Assembly (NCBI GenBank): GCA_963513935.1 | Contig: OY740765.1 | Span: forward strand, 76,615,718-76,679,717 | Direction: 5' to 3' | From: Aphrophora alni | Taxonomy: Eukaryota; Arthropoda; Insecta; Hemiptera; Aphrophoridae | Length of the DNA: 64,000 nucleotides | Shown: positions 45,498-57,424 of the stretch, one piece after another | Layout: the number at the start of each line of letters is the position of its first letter | How positions within the stretch are numbered: position 1 is the stretch's first letter | Translations under genes and position numbers: made by a program | The notes under the pieces: model-generated | Told to the model about the DNA's origin: nothing | The model's database searches: none | What the model saw: only the letters and a program-made list of their open reading frames with translations

Positions 45498-46606
45498 TTA
45501 GGATTTGAGTTGAAAGGACGTGGTTTATTGGAACTTGTGTGATTAGAGTTATTTGGGTTTTGAGCATAGGTTCTTTGGATAGGGGGGTTATTTCTAGGTG
45601 TGAAATTTTGCCTATTCTGCGTGTCTTGAGCGTCTTGGGGTCTGCCTCGCCGATTTTCCTCTATCATATCGACATTGTTTAAAAAGTTTATCGCATCTTG
45701 AATCGTTTCACTAGGCTTACCTATGCTTGCTAGCCTAATTTGTTCGCTAAAGTGTTGCATTACTGTGAATACTAGGAAACCTTCAGATAAGGGGGGATCT
45801 AAATCTCGAGCTTTATTTACTACCATACAGAAATATTCTGTTCTACTAGCATTCCCCTTCTCTACATACTTATTGTTTTCGATATAATTTCTGATCGCTT
45901 TTTGTTTTTGTAACGACCAGTAATTATTTAAAAATGCTTCCTTAAATTCGGCATACTTCATCTCTTCGCGGTTTGTTATGTTAAACCATTCGAGTGCATA
46001 ACCTTTAAGATGGCGTCTAATGAATTTAATCTTCTCCCTATCTTCTAAATAGGGATTCAACTCGTCCATTAACCCTTCTATGTCCCTTAAAAATTGTTTA
46101 GGCCTTTCTTTACTGTTTCCCCAAAATTCAATTTTAGTTGCTTCGCTCTCATAACGCGGCATCACTATTCCTACACTCCTACTACCACCTCCCTGACTCA
46201 ACACGTCTCCTATTTTCTTTTCGACGCGTTGCACCCGACTTTCCATTGTTCTGAAGCCCTCATCTACTGTGTTCTTCATGGTGCTCGTCGTTTCTTCCAG
46301 AACATGGATCGTTCCTTCAATTTTCCCAAATTTCTCTTCCACCTTGGTCTGTTGTTCCTTACACCTCACGCTTTCTTCCTCCAGGCTTCGTTCCAGGTCT
46401 CCCAGCTTTCCAGAGATTAAGTGGTATAATTCTTTTTGTTCCTTCTCTCGCTGTAACCTTCCTGCCTCTTTTTCTTCTCGGATTTTTTCATCCTTGAGCC
46501 GTCTTCTTTCCTCTTTTCTTTCCAGTTCTTCCTGATCTTTCTTCGCCCTTTCTTCTTTATCTTTTTTATATTGTTCGAAGAACTCTTTCATGGCCTTATC
46601 CGCCAT
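45479..46606 (-). CDS. Retrotransposon Gag, 375 aa
   Basis: Starts with ATG at 46606 in a good context (AAAATGG) and ends with TAA at 45479. Residues 1-110 are strongly charged and predicted coiled coil (EQYKKDKEERAKKDQEELER). Residues about 150-290 resemble the retrotransposon Gag/capsid domain (FWGNSKERPKQFLRDIEGLM, ALEWFNITNREEMKYAEFKE). The C-terminal 60 residues are rich in N, Q and P. No CCHC zinc knuckle is seen, so RNA binding may use the basic tail. The frame is intact, and gag ends directly at the slippery site that leads into the protease ORF. Confidence 0.88.
   Translation of the reverse strand: MADKAMKEFFEQYKKDKEERAKKDQEELERKEERRRLKDEKIREEKEAGRLQREKEQKELYHLISGKLGDLERSLEEESVRCKEQQTKVEEKFGKIEGTIHVLEETTSTMKNTVDEGFRTMESRVQRVEKKIGDVLSQGGGSRSVGIVMPRYESEATKIEFWGNSKERPKQFLRDIEGLMDELNPYLEDREKIKFIRRHLKGYALEWFNITNREEMKYAEFKEAFLNNYWSLQKQKAIRNYIENNKYVEKGNASRTEYFCMVVNKARDLDPPLSEGFLVFTVMQHFSEQIRLASIGKPSETIQDAINFLNNVDMIEENRRGRPQDAQDTQNRQNFTPRNNPPIQRTYAQNPNNSNHTSSNKPRPFNSNPNQQKKN
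45482..45488 (-). promoter_or_regulatory. -1 frameshift slippery heptamer A AAA AAC
   Basis: In gag frame the last codons are AAA AAA AAC then the stop TAA. A AAA AAC is the classic -1 slippery site used for gag-pro in several retroviruses, and it lies directly before the gag stop. After a one-base slip the next codon is CTA and the protease frame continues open. I did not find a convincing downstream pseudoknot by eye. Confidence 0.8.
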
Positions 46607-47030
46607 TTTAACTTTTGCTTGTTTATACTATTTTAATTTGATTTAATTGTTTTTATTTATTTAATTTTGTTTTGATCTGTCGCGTCGGAAAACTCCCAAT
46701 TATTTTTAATTTATTTTTACTCCAATCTTTTTAGGCCTACACCCCCAATTTTCCGATTTTACCACGACAAATGTAATTTATTGGTTAATTAATTTTAATG
46801 TTTTAATTTCCTCTCTCCCCCTCTGAACCTTAATACGACACGAACCCGGGAAATACTTCAGACGTGGAAAATAGCAGTAGTATGGCTTAATATTAAACAC
46901 AATTCTAAAGCTAACATACACAGTTTCAAGCACAAATAAATTTACGATAGTTTTTTGACTGAATTTTACTTTTGGTTAATTTTTTAACCACAAGTGAAAT
47001 CGGGCCAACACCGAAGGGCGCCAACTCTCC

Positions 47031-47065
47031 AACGGTAAACCCCACGTTGGGCGCCGTCTTACTAT
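47031..47065 (-). repeat. 35-bp duplication at the 5' LTR/leader junction
   Basis: AACGGTAAACC, the terminal motif of the LTR, occurs at 47066 (LTR end) and again at 47031, separated by a 35-bp unit that includes one PBS-like sequence. The 3' LTR flank (TCCAACGGTAAACC at 40095) matches the inner copy better than the outer one. Confidence 0.7.
47039..47056 (-). other. Primer-binding site, tRNA-Lys type
   Basis: On the - strand CGGCGCCCAACGTGGGGT matches, apart from the first and last bases, the well-known tRNA-Lys1,2 primer-binding sequence of several retroviruses. A second TGGCGCCC start occurs at about 47016-47023, so either site might serve. It lies next to the 5' LTR, as expected. Confidence 0.7.
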
Positions 47066-49832
47066 AACGGTAAACCTTTTCTTGGTTAAGTTGAATGATG
47101 TTTTCGGACCCCACTTTTTTGGGACGCCGATTTATTCAACGGTTTTTCGTTTGAGAATAAGTTATTTCCACCTACTGGAAGTTTTATAGGCAATCTCGCT
47201 TTGTTTGGCCTAGGTGAAATAACTATGTGTCGAATATTCAGTTTTCTGAATTTCCTGACTAAAAAAAAACTTCTACGTTATACTTCCAGTACTTTATATT
47301 TGATTCTAGCTCAGTTAGAACACAAGTGAATGATTTTACTTTTTGTAAACCTCTGAGTAGTGAGTACACTGAAACTAACCTTGTAAATTGTTTATTTGTG
47401 CTTGCAAATATTTTATGAAATTTCACTGTATCAATTCTTAATCTATAACTCATAAACTATTGGGATATTTGAATACTAGGTGTTTTTTGTAAATAATAAA
47501 TTTTTTTATAAAGCAAATAAAATTTTAATAATTCTCTTTTTTTTTTTTTTATTTCAAACATAAAATAAAACTTTTTGGATTTTACTTTCTCCAACAAATA
47601 CAAAATAATAACTTTCCTTTCAATTTAATAATAAAATCTTAAACTACAAGGCAGAACCAATTATTTACCTAACTATAATTTATTCTAATATTTTATACCC
47701 AATTTCATTTAATTTATATTTTAATAAAAGATTTAATTCGAATTTACGATTTAATGAATTCAATTTTTAATTAATAATACAAATATTTTATCTAATCTAA
47801 CATCCTAAGTAACCCAGTATTTTAAAATAAATTTATTTGAATTTATTTCAGGCAAATTTAATCAGGGACTAACGTATTTACGTTTCTACCGACCTTTTCA
47901 CAACTGTCCAGGCGTCGCGACGTTTGATATGAAGTCCGCGAGCGTTGTTTAGCGATGGCAGGCTACAGATGCTCTGCGTGCTGGTTAAGTTGTCTCGTTG
48001 ATGAAGGTTGATCCCTGTAGGGTTGTCTGGAAGAATGTTGGATGAATTTTTAAAGATGGTTGTGGTGATGTGTCTGAAGTCCCGGTTCGGCTATTCTCTC
48101 GACGTTAAAGTTGCATGTCCAAGTGGTCGCCTGGTGATGTCCTCGAGTCCTATCCGGAAGCTATACGAATCACTCCATGTATCAGCTGCTTTGTAGGTTA
48201 TGTTACTTCTCCAGAATAATCCAAGTTAGGCCAACTTTGTAATGACTAAGTTGCCACTGACGTTCTTGTAGATTATAGTTGTGTCTATTGCTGCATTCCA
48301 AATTAATATCGCAATGACGTAGTTCACACTTGTTATACAAATTATTAGGTTAACTAAGAAAATACTTAGCTTTTTGCTTACTATGGTATTTTATAAAAAA
48401 CGAGATCAAGGCTCGATGTGTTCACTTACATCGCAGAAATATCAAGGCTCGATGTGTTCACTTACATCGAAGAAATATCAAGACTCGATGTGTTCACTTA
48501 CATCGCAGAAATATCAAGGCTCGATGTGTTCACTTACATCGCAGAAATATCAAGGCTCGATGTGTTCACTTACATCGCAGAAATATCAAGGCTCGATGTG
48601 TTCACTTACATCGCAGAAATATCAAGGCTCTATGTGTTCACTTACATCGAAGAAATATCAAGACTCTCGAGTTTCCCCGAGCAATCGTTTATATAGACTC
48701 ATCTTCAGCCAGCCCCTTCTACCGTTCCTCTCTTATCTCTCTCCGTGCAGTTTTGGCCATTTAAAATCCTTTTCCTTTGTAACTCCTCCAGGGTTTTCCC
48801 TATTTTATTGAGAGTGACATTTTTGAATTCAGCTCGTTGTCTTCTTTACACACGAACTCGAGTGATGCTCGTACGATTCTTGGTTCGCGTACACGACCCG
48901 CGCACGTTTTTCCGCGGCCATTTCTCCCGGAAAAGTCTTTGTTTTTTGTTTTTCCCGGTTTTTTGTTTTCACTTCTTTATGTCCTTTTGGTTTGTGTTAA
49001 CTAGCCGGATTTTCTCTTTTTTTCTGCTTCTGGTTGTCTTGCTGTAGGGTTAGGGAGTTAAACGATTTTCTACAAACTTGGGCTTTCTTTTACTCCCGAA
49101 ACATATTTTAAATACTGGATTATTTTTACATAACTACGTTATCAGCATACTATTTAGCGTTTTGAGTTAATAAAAATTTAAGTTTAACTTTTTATCTTGC
49201 TCTAAAGGTGCGAATTCTGTCATCTTTTCCCTTTAATAAAATTTCAAGTTTTTCTTTTTAATTATACATTTTGTTTGTCATTACTAAAATTTGTTTTGGT
49301 TAGAATTTAAAAAACTTTCTTTTTTATATACTTTTTTATCATTTGAACTAAGTGGATTAACATTAACTTTTTTATTTAACGAAATTTCGCAAAAACTTAT
49401 TTCACCTTTATTTTAGGCCTTCTTATGAAAAGCCTGAAAAACCTTTTCTTTTTCAATTTAGAGGAATTTTGAATTTCTCCTCATACTTTAATAGTCTGTA
49501 TTATACGTAACTTTGTGACTTTATATTATCTAATCTTGCAGTAAATACACACGCGGTTAGCGTAATGCATTTCCTGAAGATATTTGTTTTTATTTAATTT
49601 CTGGATTTTGGCTTCCCGTATTAATTTTTAAGTATTTTTTACAAGTCCTTATTCCTTTTCGAACAGGCAGGGTCCAAGAGTTTAACTTAGCCAGATAACT
49701 ACACTCCCGCGTCAACATGATTTTCGTGACCTACATGCGGCTTTAGCCCGCGGTAAGTCCGGACTATTCAAATTTATAAAATTAATTACAAATTCAAAAT
49801 CCAGGACCCACAACGGGTTGTGTCCGTTGTAA
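47066..49832 (-). repeat. 5' LTR (2,767 bp)
   Basis: Same length as the 3' LTR and identical by eye except C at 48144 where the other has G at 41176. Includes the second array of seven 36-bp repeats (48407-48658) and the second TATA candidate (48688-48695). Confidence 0.93.
48407..48658. repeat. 36-bp tandem hairpin repeat, 7 units (5' LTR)
   Basis: Exact counterpart of the array in the 3' LTR, at an offset of 6,968 bases, including the same unit-to-unit variants. Confidence 0.95.
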
Positions 49833-51893
49833 TATATATAATAGAAGAAAACTAATTAATTTTGGCAAAGTAAAACCTGTAACAAAATATTAAAAACAAT
49901 GGTCAAGAAGATACATTTCCATTTTGACAATACTTAATTATTTCTGATTATAAAATAATATTGTACTGATTGTGAAAGCAATTAAATTTTGTAGTTAGGA
50001 GTTTTATCAAATAAAAGCCAAGTAATTAACATTTATTATAGTCTACAATCAGATATAAATACTTTATACTATACATATGAGAGTTAGTAATGCATTTAAA
50101 TAACAAGTTTTTTGAGGTGAGATTGCACCTGTCTGACTGAAGGCAAATTCAACTGGAAACAAATTCAACCCCCAGAACTGTAAACTAGTCCCCCGCCATA
50201 TCATTTACTAAGTTTGCTCTTTCACTCTAAATGACAGAACACTTTCGACTTTTATAAAAATGCCTATCTTTTGTTAAGTGTCACATATATGCACGGATGA
50301 GCATATGTTTGATGTTTTATTTAAACATCTTTATATTCCAATTTGTAAAACCAAGTAATATTTCTTAATGATAATAAAAAGTTCATAAGATAATAAATCA
50401 TATGTATAGTTAAATCTAAATATTTATTTATATGTTTGTTCAACTTGTTGCGCGGAATTTCCGATATTTGTTGTGAAGATATGTGTAGACCCTCGTGTAG
50501 TTGTTTCAAGTCAGTAATTGCTAATCACCAATTACAATTGAGTTAATTTGACACTTAATAATAAATGCATATATTAATTTATTACTTTTACTTTATTCCT
50601 CGTTCTACACACATGATGTTGAAGATTATCTGCAGCCGACATACTACTGGTAATGTTTATGTTTAACCAATCTAGTGTCACAGCGGAATTAGCTTAAACA
50701 TTTTATAAAATACCGAATATATGTCATAGGCCTGATATATTTGAACATTTCCTATGATGGAGTTCATCAACCTAAGTTTTGATTTTGATTTATCTAAACA
50801 TCTAAAACCACTTTCAAATCCTGTTCATTATTGTTATATATTCAACTGATATAATAAATATTTATTCTAACTACATACGTATTTTCTTCATTAAATGAAA
50901 CTTATTCTCATAATACAGGGTGTTTATAAAAGAACTCCTTGATTTAAAAAAATCATAATTAAAAAACGAAACCAGCAATAAACTTTCGGTTTTCGAACTT
51001 GAGTTCGGTCTGGGAGTCTTTGTTAACCTTTACAATTCTCATGTCAGATATCATCCGACATCTTAGTTTTCCCGTTCCAATCGCATGTCGGCCAATGAAC
51101 AATTCGATATTTTAATGCTAATTTTCAATAGTTTACGATATTTGGTTATATTGAAGTTATTCTATAGACATTGTTCTTTTATTGTGTAACTATAGTATAG
51201 CTTACCATATTTGGTTATATCGAAGTTGTTCTTTTATTGTGTAACTATAGTAACTAAATTAAAATTAGGAAGAAAATACATTGTTTTTATTTTATACCTC
51301 TATTTTAAGTATTAGCTCTATCTAATACTGCAGATCTAAGGGAGTGTTCAGTGCAATAATAATTATAGTGGTAAAGATTAGTGCTTAGCTTGTCCTTCCA
51401 TCTTCTTTTAAGTTTTCTACAAATATTATAATTTGTATGGCCAAAAAATATCCGTTTTCATTCAAAATAATTTTACAAACTGTTATGAGTAAAACTTTGG
51501 ACCCTGGATTCGAACTTATGGGAGACTCTATTTTAAAGGGTTTTTCACAAAGAAAGCAGTTCTATCTTTTATACAACTTTCCTTCTTTATTAATGTTTAC
51601 AAAATTTAGCTTAATTGACTCTAACAATCATTTAACCCAAGAACAACCAATATCTACATAAATATATTCTAACCTTTTACATATACATTAATTTATTGAC
51701 TTTTACGCTTATACATTATTTTACCAAGTTAGTATTATTGATTAAATTATTTAACTTTTACATTTATTACAAGCCCCTTTTTACTTAAGTCAACGCAAAC
51801 CTGAGTGAACCGAAGCTTTGAAATTGACCTTCCTCCGAATCAAAATGTCTTTCCAAAACTATCCCTTAACAATTTACTTTGACAAATGCTCTA

Positions 51894-51932
<39 letters not shown>

Positions 51933-52266
51933 TACACTTGATCTCTTATTTGCTCACCTTGTTCTTTGCAGTAAGTTTCCAGCTTAATGTTGTCCAGTAA
52001 TGATTGTCCCCGACAATGAACTTTCCTGCTCCTTCACGGGCAGCGGCTTCACACAAAAAGACCCCGTGTTGTAGGAGTCACCTCCCTTTATGTTATTGTT
52101 TGGCCTACTTGTGTGTTCTTGCTTGTCTAAGCATTGTATCACTTTTTGAGGTGTTGCTTCATATTCCCTCAATGGTTTGCATTGACTTATTAATGTTTCT
52201 ATAATTATTACTATATTCTAATGTACTAATAATAATATGATTAAATTAATAAATAATGTAAATGCG
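49833..52266. other. CLASP intron, no gene recognised
   Basis: AT-rich. An ACAGGGTGTTTATAAAAG stretch at 50925 resembles a DNA-transposon end but has no partner. A local duplication of GATATTTGGTTATA..GTGTAACTATAGTA occurs at about 51135-51255. An (AC)n run lies at 51897-51931. Nothing coding with family resemblance. Confidence 0.45.
51897..51931. repeat. (AC)n microsatellite
   Basis: About 17 uninterrupted CA/AC units. Confidence 0.95.
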
Positions 52267-53273
52267 TTAACCCTGACAACTCCCCTTCCTCGTTAAATGT
52301 TGTCCCCGACATTTTGAGGTGTGGTGAGTATCATTTGTGTTTTGTATAGGTGTAACCTTAGTTTTTTTTTGAGGTCTGTCGTGAGTGTTTTACAGTTGTT
52401 CATTATAACGTTTAACATAATGAGTGGGGTGTTGTAAGCTATTTGTGTTATCTGGTAACTGTCCATGTACGTGGGCGATGAATGACGGATAGTTCAATTA
52501 AAACACATATTTTGCAATTCAACATTTCGCCCACTTAGAATCGTTGTATCGCAATAAATAAAATACCGTTGGAAAGCTAATGTTCCGTAGATGCATAATC
52601 ATGCAAAAAAAAAAAAAATTACCACAAAAAGTTATAAATAATATTTAAAAAATTGGTAAAGATTGCATATTTTTATGCGTAAAATCAAAGATTTGAATTG
52701 TGCGGTTTTTAGTAAAAGCGACGCCATTTTTTCCTAATGATCACAAATCTATTTTTCTGTCAAACAGGTCAACCAAAACACTGTTCTATAGATCACATCT
52801 TTCTCTTTCTATCCGTAGTTTACAAATTTTTCTGTGTGTCATAGATCGCGAGATATTACTGTCTAACCAGGTGTGTAGTGAAAAAAAAAATGTTAGATGT
52901 AAAACATTTGGAGTTTTTATGTCAAATACCAAAAAATCGGAAATTAACGCAGGCAAGAATTTCACAGAAATGGTAATGTACACCATACAAATAGATTTTT
53001 TGGTATTTTTTCAACTATTACTAGAGATTTGTAATATATTTGTGAATATATTTAGGTGAAAAAAAAAATTGTTACATTTTCAAAAATACAGAAATTGCTT
53101 TACGCAAAAAGGGAATTTGTTGAATTTATTTTCAAAAAATCACAAAAAATTGTAATATTTAAGGGAAACCAACTTTTATATATCATTATATTCAGAAAGG
53201 TTCATAGAATTTAGTAGTGTAATGAGAAAAAAAGTTTAAAAAATAATTTTGGAGTCAGTATGGCAAAGAAGAA

Positions 53274-53308
<35 letters not shown>

Positions 53309-53890
53309 TCTAAGGCTAAATTTTAGTTCAAAGTGCAATTGAGCATAGAAAATTTTGTTTTACATTTTTTTTTAAAGTATTACAAACGTTTTCATATAAA
53401 GTATAAATGTGAATAACAATTGGTAAAAAAAAAAAAAATCAAATTCTAAAATTTTCAAAATAGAAATAATTGTTTCATCTAAAAAGTAATAATCGACAAA
53501 GTGAGGTTAGGTTTGTAACCTCCACAATTTATGCGTAACTAGTAACAATCTAAAGCTAGGCCTAAGACAAAATCACTAGATTTCACTAAAACAATAAACT
53601 TTACAATGAATAACACACATATACACTTGTATAATCAAATAAAACACTACATATAAGAAAATTTGCTTTTAGGCCTAGGTTTACAACTTACCTCTTGGTT
53701 AGTCCAAATATAAACCATTCAAAAACTAGAACTTCAGTCAAAAAAATTAACTTTAGAAATAAAAACATATATATTGTAACTTGTATACACAATTTATATA
53801 CAATTTGTATACACAAACGGAAATATATAACCCCAAAACAAAGCGCTACGCCTTTGCCACGCCTTTCCGTGTCAATTTATGACGTTTAGC
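52267..53890. mobile_element. TTAA-family element H, rearranged
   Basis: A TTAACCCTGACAACTCCCC at 52267 looks like a family terminus, followed at 52290-52312 by a small hairpin (AATGTTGTC/GACATTT). From about 52499 to 52868 the sequence matches the left part of copy B in the same orientation (CACATATTTTGCAATTCAAC onward). From about 52870 it switches abruptly to family sequence in the opposite orientation, up to about 53880. The right terminus is missing. This is a head-to-head hybrid, produced by deletion and inversion or by aberrant transposition. Confidence 0.6.
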
Positions 53891-54219
53891 GCGGCAGTTT
53901 AAATGATTTGAATTAGTCTTGAGACGACGGACTTTTCCAGACCGTCTCACTAGGTAGTTTTTTTTTTTTTTTTTTTTATGTTGTCTCCTTTAAGATACTG
54001 GGTATATCATGGCGTACTTTATGTATGTGTTTTAAAGCAGTGAGTATGCCGTGATCTGTATTTTGTTGGAAACATTGCTAGATCAATTGGTTGATTTGGT
54101 TCAAATCCGTGTAATAAAAAAACTGCGAGTATCCTTTAGAAGTATGAACTGCTGAATTGTATGCAAATGTTACTAATTTCGTGTATTTGTCCCAATTCGT
54201 TTGGTTTTTGTTGACGTAA

Positions 54220-56150
54220 CACGTAACATATTTAAGGTGGAGTTTGTATGTTAGGAATCAAAAAATTAAGTGAAAATGCCACAGAAAAGCTTATATATAC
54301 AATGTAACAATTTTTTTTTCAAGATTGTCAAAAGTTATGTATTATAGTTGTGAATAAATGTTGACAAAAAATAATTCATTTTCTAAAATTTACATGTTGA
54401 AAAATCAATTCTTTTTATATGTAAAAAACCTTTAGAAAAGATAGCCTTATTTTGAATAATTCACAAAAAATATTAATATTATAGAAAGCACAACTTGTTA
54501 TATATAATTTTTGTTAGAAAAGTATACAAGATGTATCTGTGTAATGAAACAAATTTTATATGTAACAGTTTGGAGTTAGTATGTCAGGAATCAAAATATC
54601 GTGCAATAATCGAACCCAAAATGCTACCAAAAAAGCCTATATTACCATATAACAAAAAGTTTGGAACTCTTTTTATTATATCTAAAAGTTTTGTAAAATA
54701 CACAATAGCTACAAAGTTAAGCCTATTTTTAAAAATTCACAAAACATATTAATTAAAAATCCAACTTGTTACATACCATTGTTTAGAGAAATGTACGTTC
54801 AATTGAACTGTTAATTTATAAATTTTCTACAATGATACATTTTAGAACAAATTAATCAAGAATAAGAAAAATTGTCTTCATGCCAAAAAAAAAAAAAAAA
54901 AAAAAAATAACCTAAAATCACTAACAAACTTGCATAAAAATTTGTTTAGACTATTCAAACACGTACAATAGTTGTTGAATATAGTTGTCAAGATAAATCC
55001 GTATCATCAAATATCAACAAAACATAATAAATATTTCACAATATTATAATCTAAAAAAAACTATCAAAACAATGATTTACACACTTAGCTGTACCTAGAA
55101 CTGCTTGGCGTTAAACTTCTTTGTTACACTCTAAACAAGTTTGTAGACGACTATTCTTGTGTTAGTCAAATCCTAAATATTAGTAGGACAAGGGAATGGA
55201 ATAAAACAGTTGACAGATCTGAAATTCTACTTTCCAATGCTATAAAGATTGTAAGAAAAAATTGACATTTTACTAATCAATATTTGCCATTTTGTAAACT
55301 TATCTACAAGAAAACTGGATTGGTTACAACTTTGTAGAATGTATATATCTAAAAAAACTATTACACCTACGATAGTTTGGAATACATAGTTTGAAAGAGG
55401 AAGAAAAGTACTATAAAATATTGTCAATTTGTGGTATGTGGACAAGAATTACCATTTACAAAAATTATATGATCAATGAGATCATTTATTTATTTTATTT
55501 TTTTGTTGCAAAGAACCATGAAGTATTCCTCCTTAACGCCTAAACATTCCAACTACATAGAATTCTTTAATTTTTACCTTTTGCTGTATAGAATTTCAGT
55601 TACATGATTATGAAAGCTTAAAACATTACCTCTACAATGATATATAACACATTCCGATACAATAATATTACTATTCACAAAGTTGAATTGGAAATAAAGT
55701 GATTTTTAGAGTATAAAAATGTGTAAAATTCTTGATTTTGTTTAGTTTTTAAAAAATTTGGAAAGCACAGATCGAAAGATGAAGAATCGTTCTATAGTGT
55801 TACTGTAAATTTGTTAGACAGAAATAGGCACAAGTGAAAATAAGACAAAGAATGACGTAAATTTGTGTTTCAAATCTACGCAGTTGTTGTGTTACTTGGT
55901 AGCGGAAAAATACACCAATTTTACCTATTAATTAAATATTATTTTTACTAGTTTATGGGCTTTTGATTGTATGATTATACATCTATGAAACATTAGCTTT
56001 AAAACTTTCTAAATATAATTCTGGCACAATTAATTTTATTGGGGTATGGTAATTTTACTAGGGTAAATATTGATATGTAAAAAAAAGTGATTTCTATTCT
56101 TCGGCAAGGCAGGTTACCTGTCCAGACATGTCATCATCCCATCCAGATAG
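54220..56150 (-). mobile_element. Old, diverged TTAA-family copy I
   Basis: Landmarks in the inverted order of copies D and E are still visible: GGAATCAAAA..CACAGAAA blocks at 54250-54290, TGTGAATAAATGTTG at 54350, CACAAAAAATATTAAT at 54461, and near the end TTGATTGTATGATTATACAT and ATCTATGAAACATTAGCTTT (55965-56000). In younger copies the last two read TTTGCATGATTATGCATCTACGGAACATTAGC. Termini are unrecognisable. It shows the family has been active for a long time. Confidence 0.55.
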
Positions 56151-57314
56151 TTAAGTAATAATAATTTTCTTTTTAGTAAATTATTTGAGTTAAAATGTGA
56201 TATGGTAATTCAAAATTTTAACGATTTAATATTTGTGTTAAGCAACATTTTTATTGGAATTAGAATCTCTCAAATTTTAATATGAGTGGGGAGAACTTGA
56301 GTACTGGTTTTTAACATCAGGATTTTATTATCCAATGAGAGTTTGGGATTCATGAAATGAGAAATATTGTTTCAGGATTTTCCTGAAGTTAAGGTGAAAA
56401 AATCTTAATGTATTTAGTTTATTCTCGAGTATAGCTCTTGGTACTAACCGTCATTTTTGGTATGAAACCCCCCTCAAACTTTCTGGAATTTTCAGGATCC
56501 CACACACTTATGTGTTGGGCTTATTTGGAAAACCTATAGGCTCTTTAATTTATAATGTACCTGTTGTCATTGATCCATTTTATATACTATAGACTTACAG
56601 TTATTTAAGACGAACAGTTGTACACATTGGAAACAATCTAACTGGTCTAACCATTGAAATTGTATGAATAAGCTTTGTCCTTGAAAAATACATAATTACA
56701 ATGGAATTATGTAAGTAGACAAAATAAAAAGTTTATACTTTCATAATGAATCTGGAAATTTGTGGCTAAATTGAAAAAATACGTGTGATAAATGAATCTT
56801 TTTTCACTAATAGATCGAGATAATATTGAGTTTTTCTCTTTAAAATTTGTGATTTTCGAGATCTCACTAATTCCCTCATTTTAATAGATTTTTATATGGA
56901 TGGACAAAATTTAAAAATCTCTCATTTCAAAGTTTCTAATTTCTTACTTTAATTTTTGTACCCATAATTATACTTTCATACAGATAGAAATGACAGGTGG
57001 ATAGTATATTGACAATAACTTTTTCCGATTTTTAGGCCATGAATTTCAAGTTAAGTTAAATTTAAAGTTAAATTTTTTGTAATTACCATAACCTTTAAGT
57101 ATGCTGGGTAAGTAAAAATGAAAACAATTCTTTTTGTCTCTATATCTTGAGAATTTTTCATCTTGATTGGAAGAGGAGGGGAAAAAATGAATAACTTTTG
57201 GGTACTATTTTCATCTTGTTTCCAAATTTAAGGATTCAGGCACATTAAACATTTTATTGTATGAATAATTAATCGGTATTGATTTTATTTACATGTATTT
57301 ATGATTGATTACAG
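56151..57314. other. CLASP intron before exon at 57315
   Basis: AT-rich, no recognised feature. The acceptor TTGATTACAG ends at 57314. Confidence 0.5.
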
Positions 57315-57424
57315 ATGAAAAGACTTCGTGCTGTGTTGTTATCTGGAGCGACTCAGTATGATGAACTGTTTACCCATATTAAATCACTGGATATTCCTCT
57401 AGAAAATGCACTTAAAGATCTGAG
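57315..57424 (+). CDS. CLASP: CLASP exon, first HEAT repeat of TOG2
   Basis: A 110-nt exon with donor GTATGT. It reads MKRLRAVLLSGATQYDELFT, then HIKSLDIPLENALKDL and two bases of an arginine codon. In recalled vertebrate CLASP the matching stretch is a K(K/R)xRxLLxxGAxQYDxFFxHL pattern. The split arginine codon is completed by the first base at 61414. The exon directly continues the TOG2 helix begun in the exon at 22371, so the 34.8-kb intron interrupts a single helix pair. The initial methionine is internal, not a start. Confidence 0.93.

Larger units (their letters stand above)
40098..49832 (-). mobile_element. Young LTR retrotransposon, Gag-Pro only, 2.77-kb LTRs
   Basis: Two direct copies of a 2,767-bp sequence at 40098-42864 and 47066-49832 enclose about 4.2 kb. 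On the - strand the order is 5' LTR, primer-binding site next to the LTR, gag, a -1 frameshift site, a protease ORF, about 1 kb of non-coding sequence, a polypurine tract, and 3' LTR. I found no reverse transcriptase, RNase H, integrase or envelope frame. The element therefore should depend on another element's polymerase. The LTRs differ at one position that I could find, so insertion is very recent. The AT-rich insertion site makes the target duplication ambiguous (ATATA fits). Confidence 0.9.

Noticed and set aside
40098..49832. Endogenous retrovirus
   Set aside because: No envelope, RT or integrase frame is visible. Gag-Pro with a retrovirus-like slippery site is not enough to call it viral.
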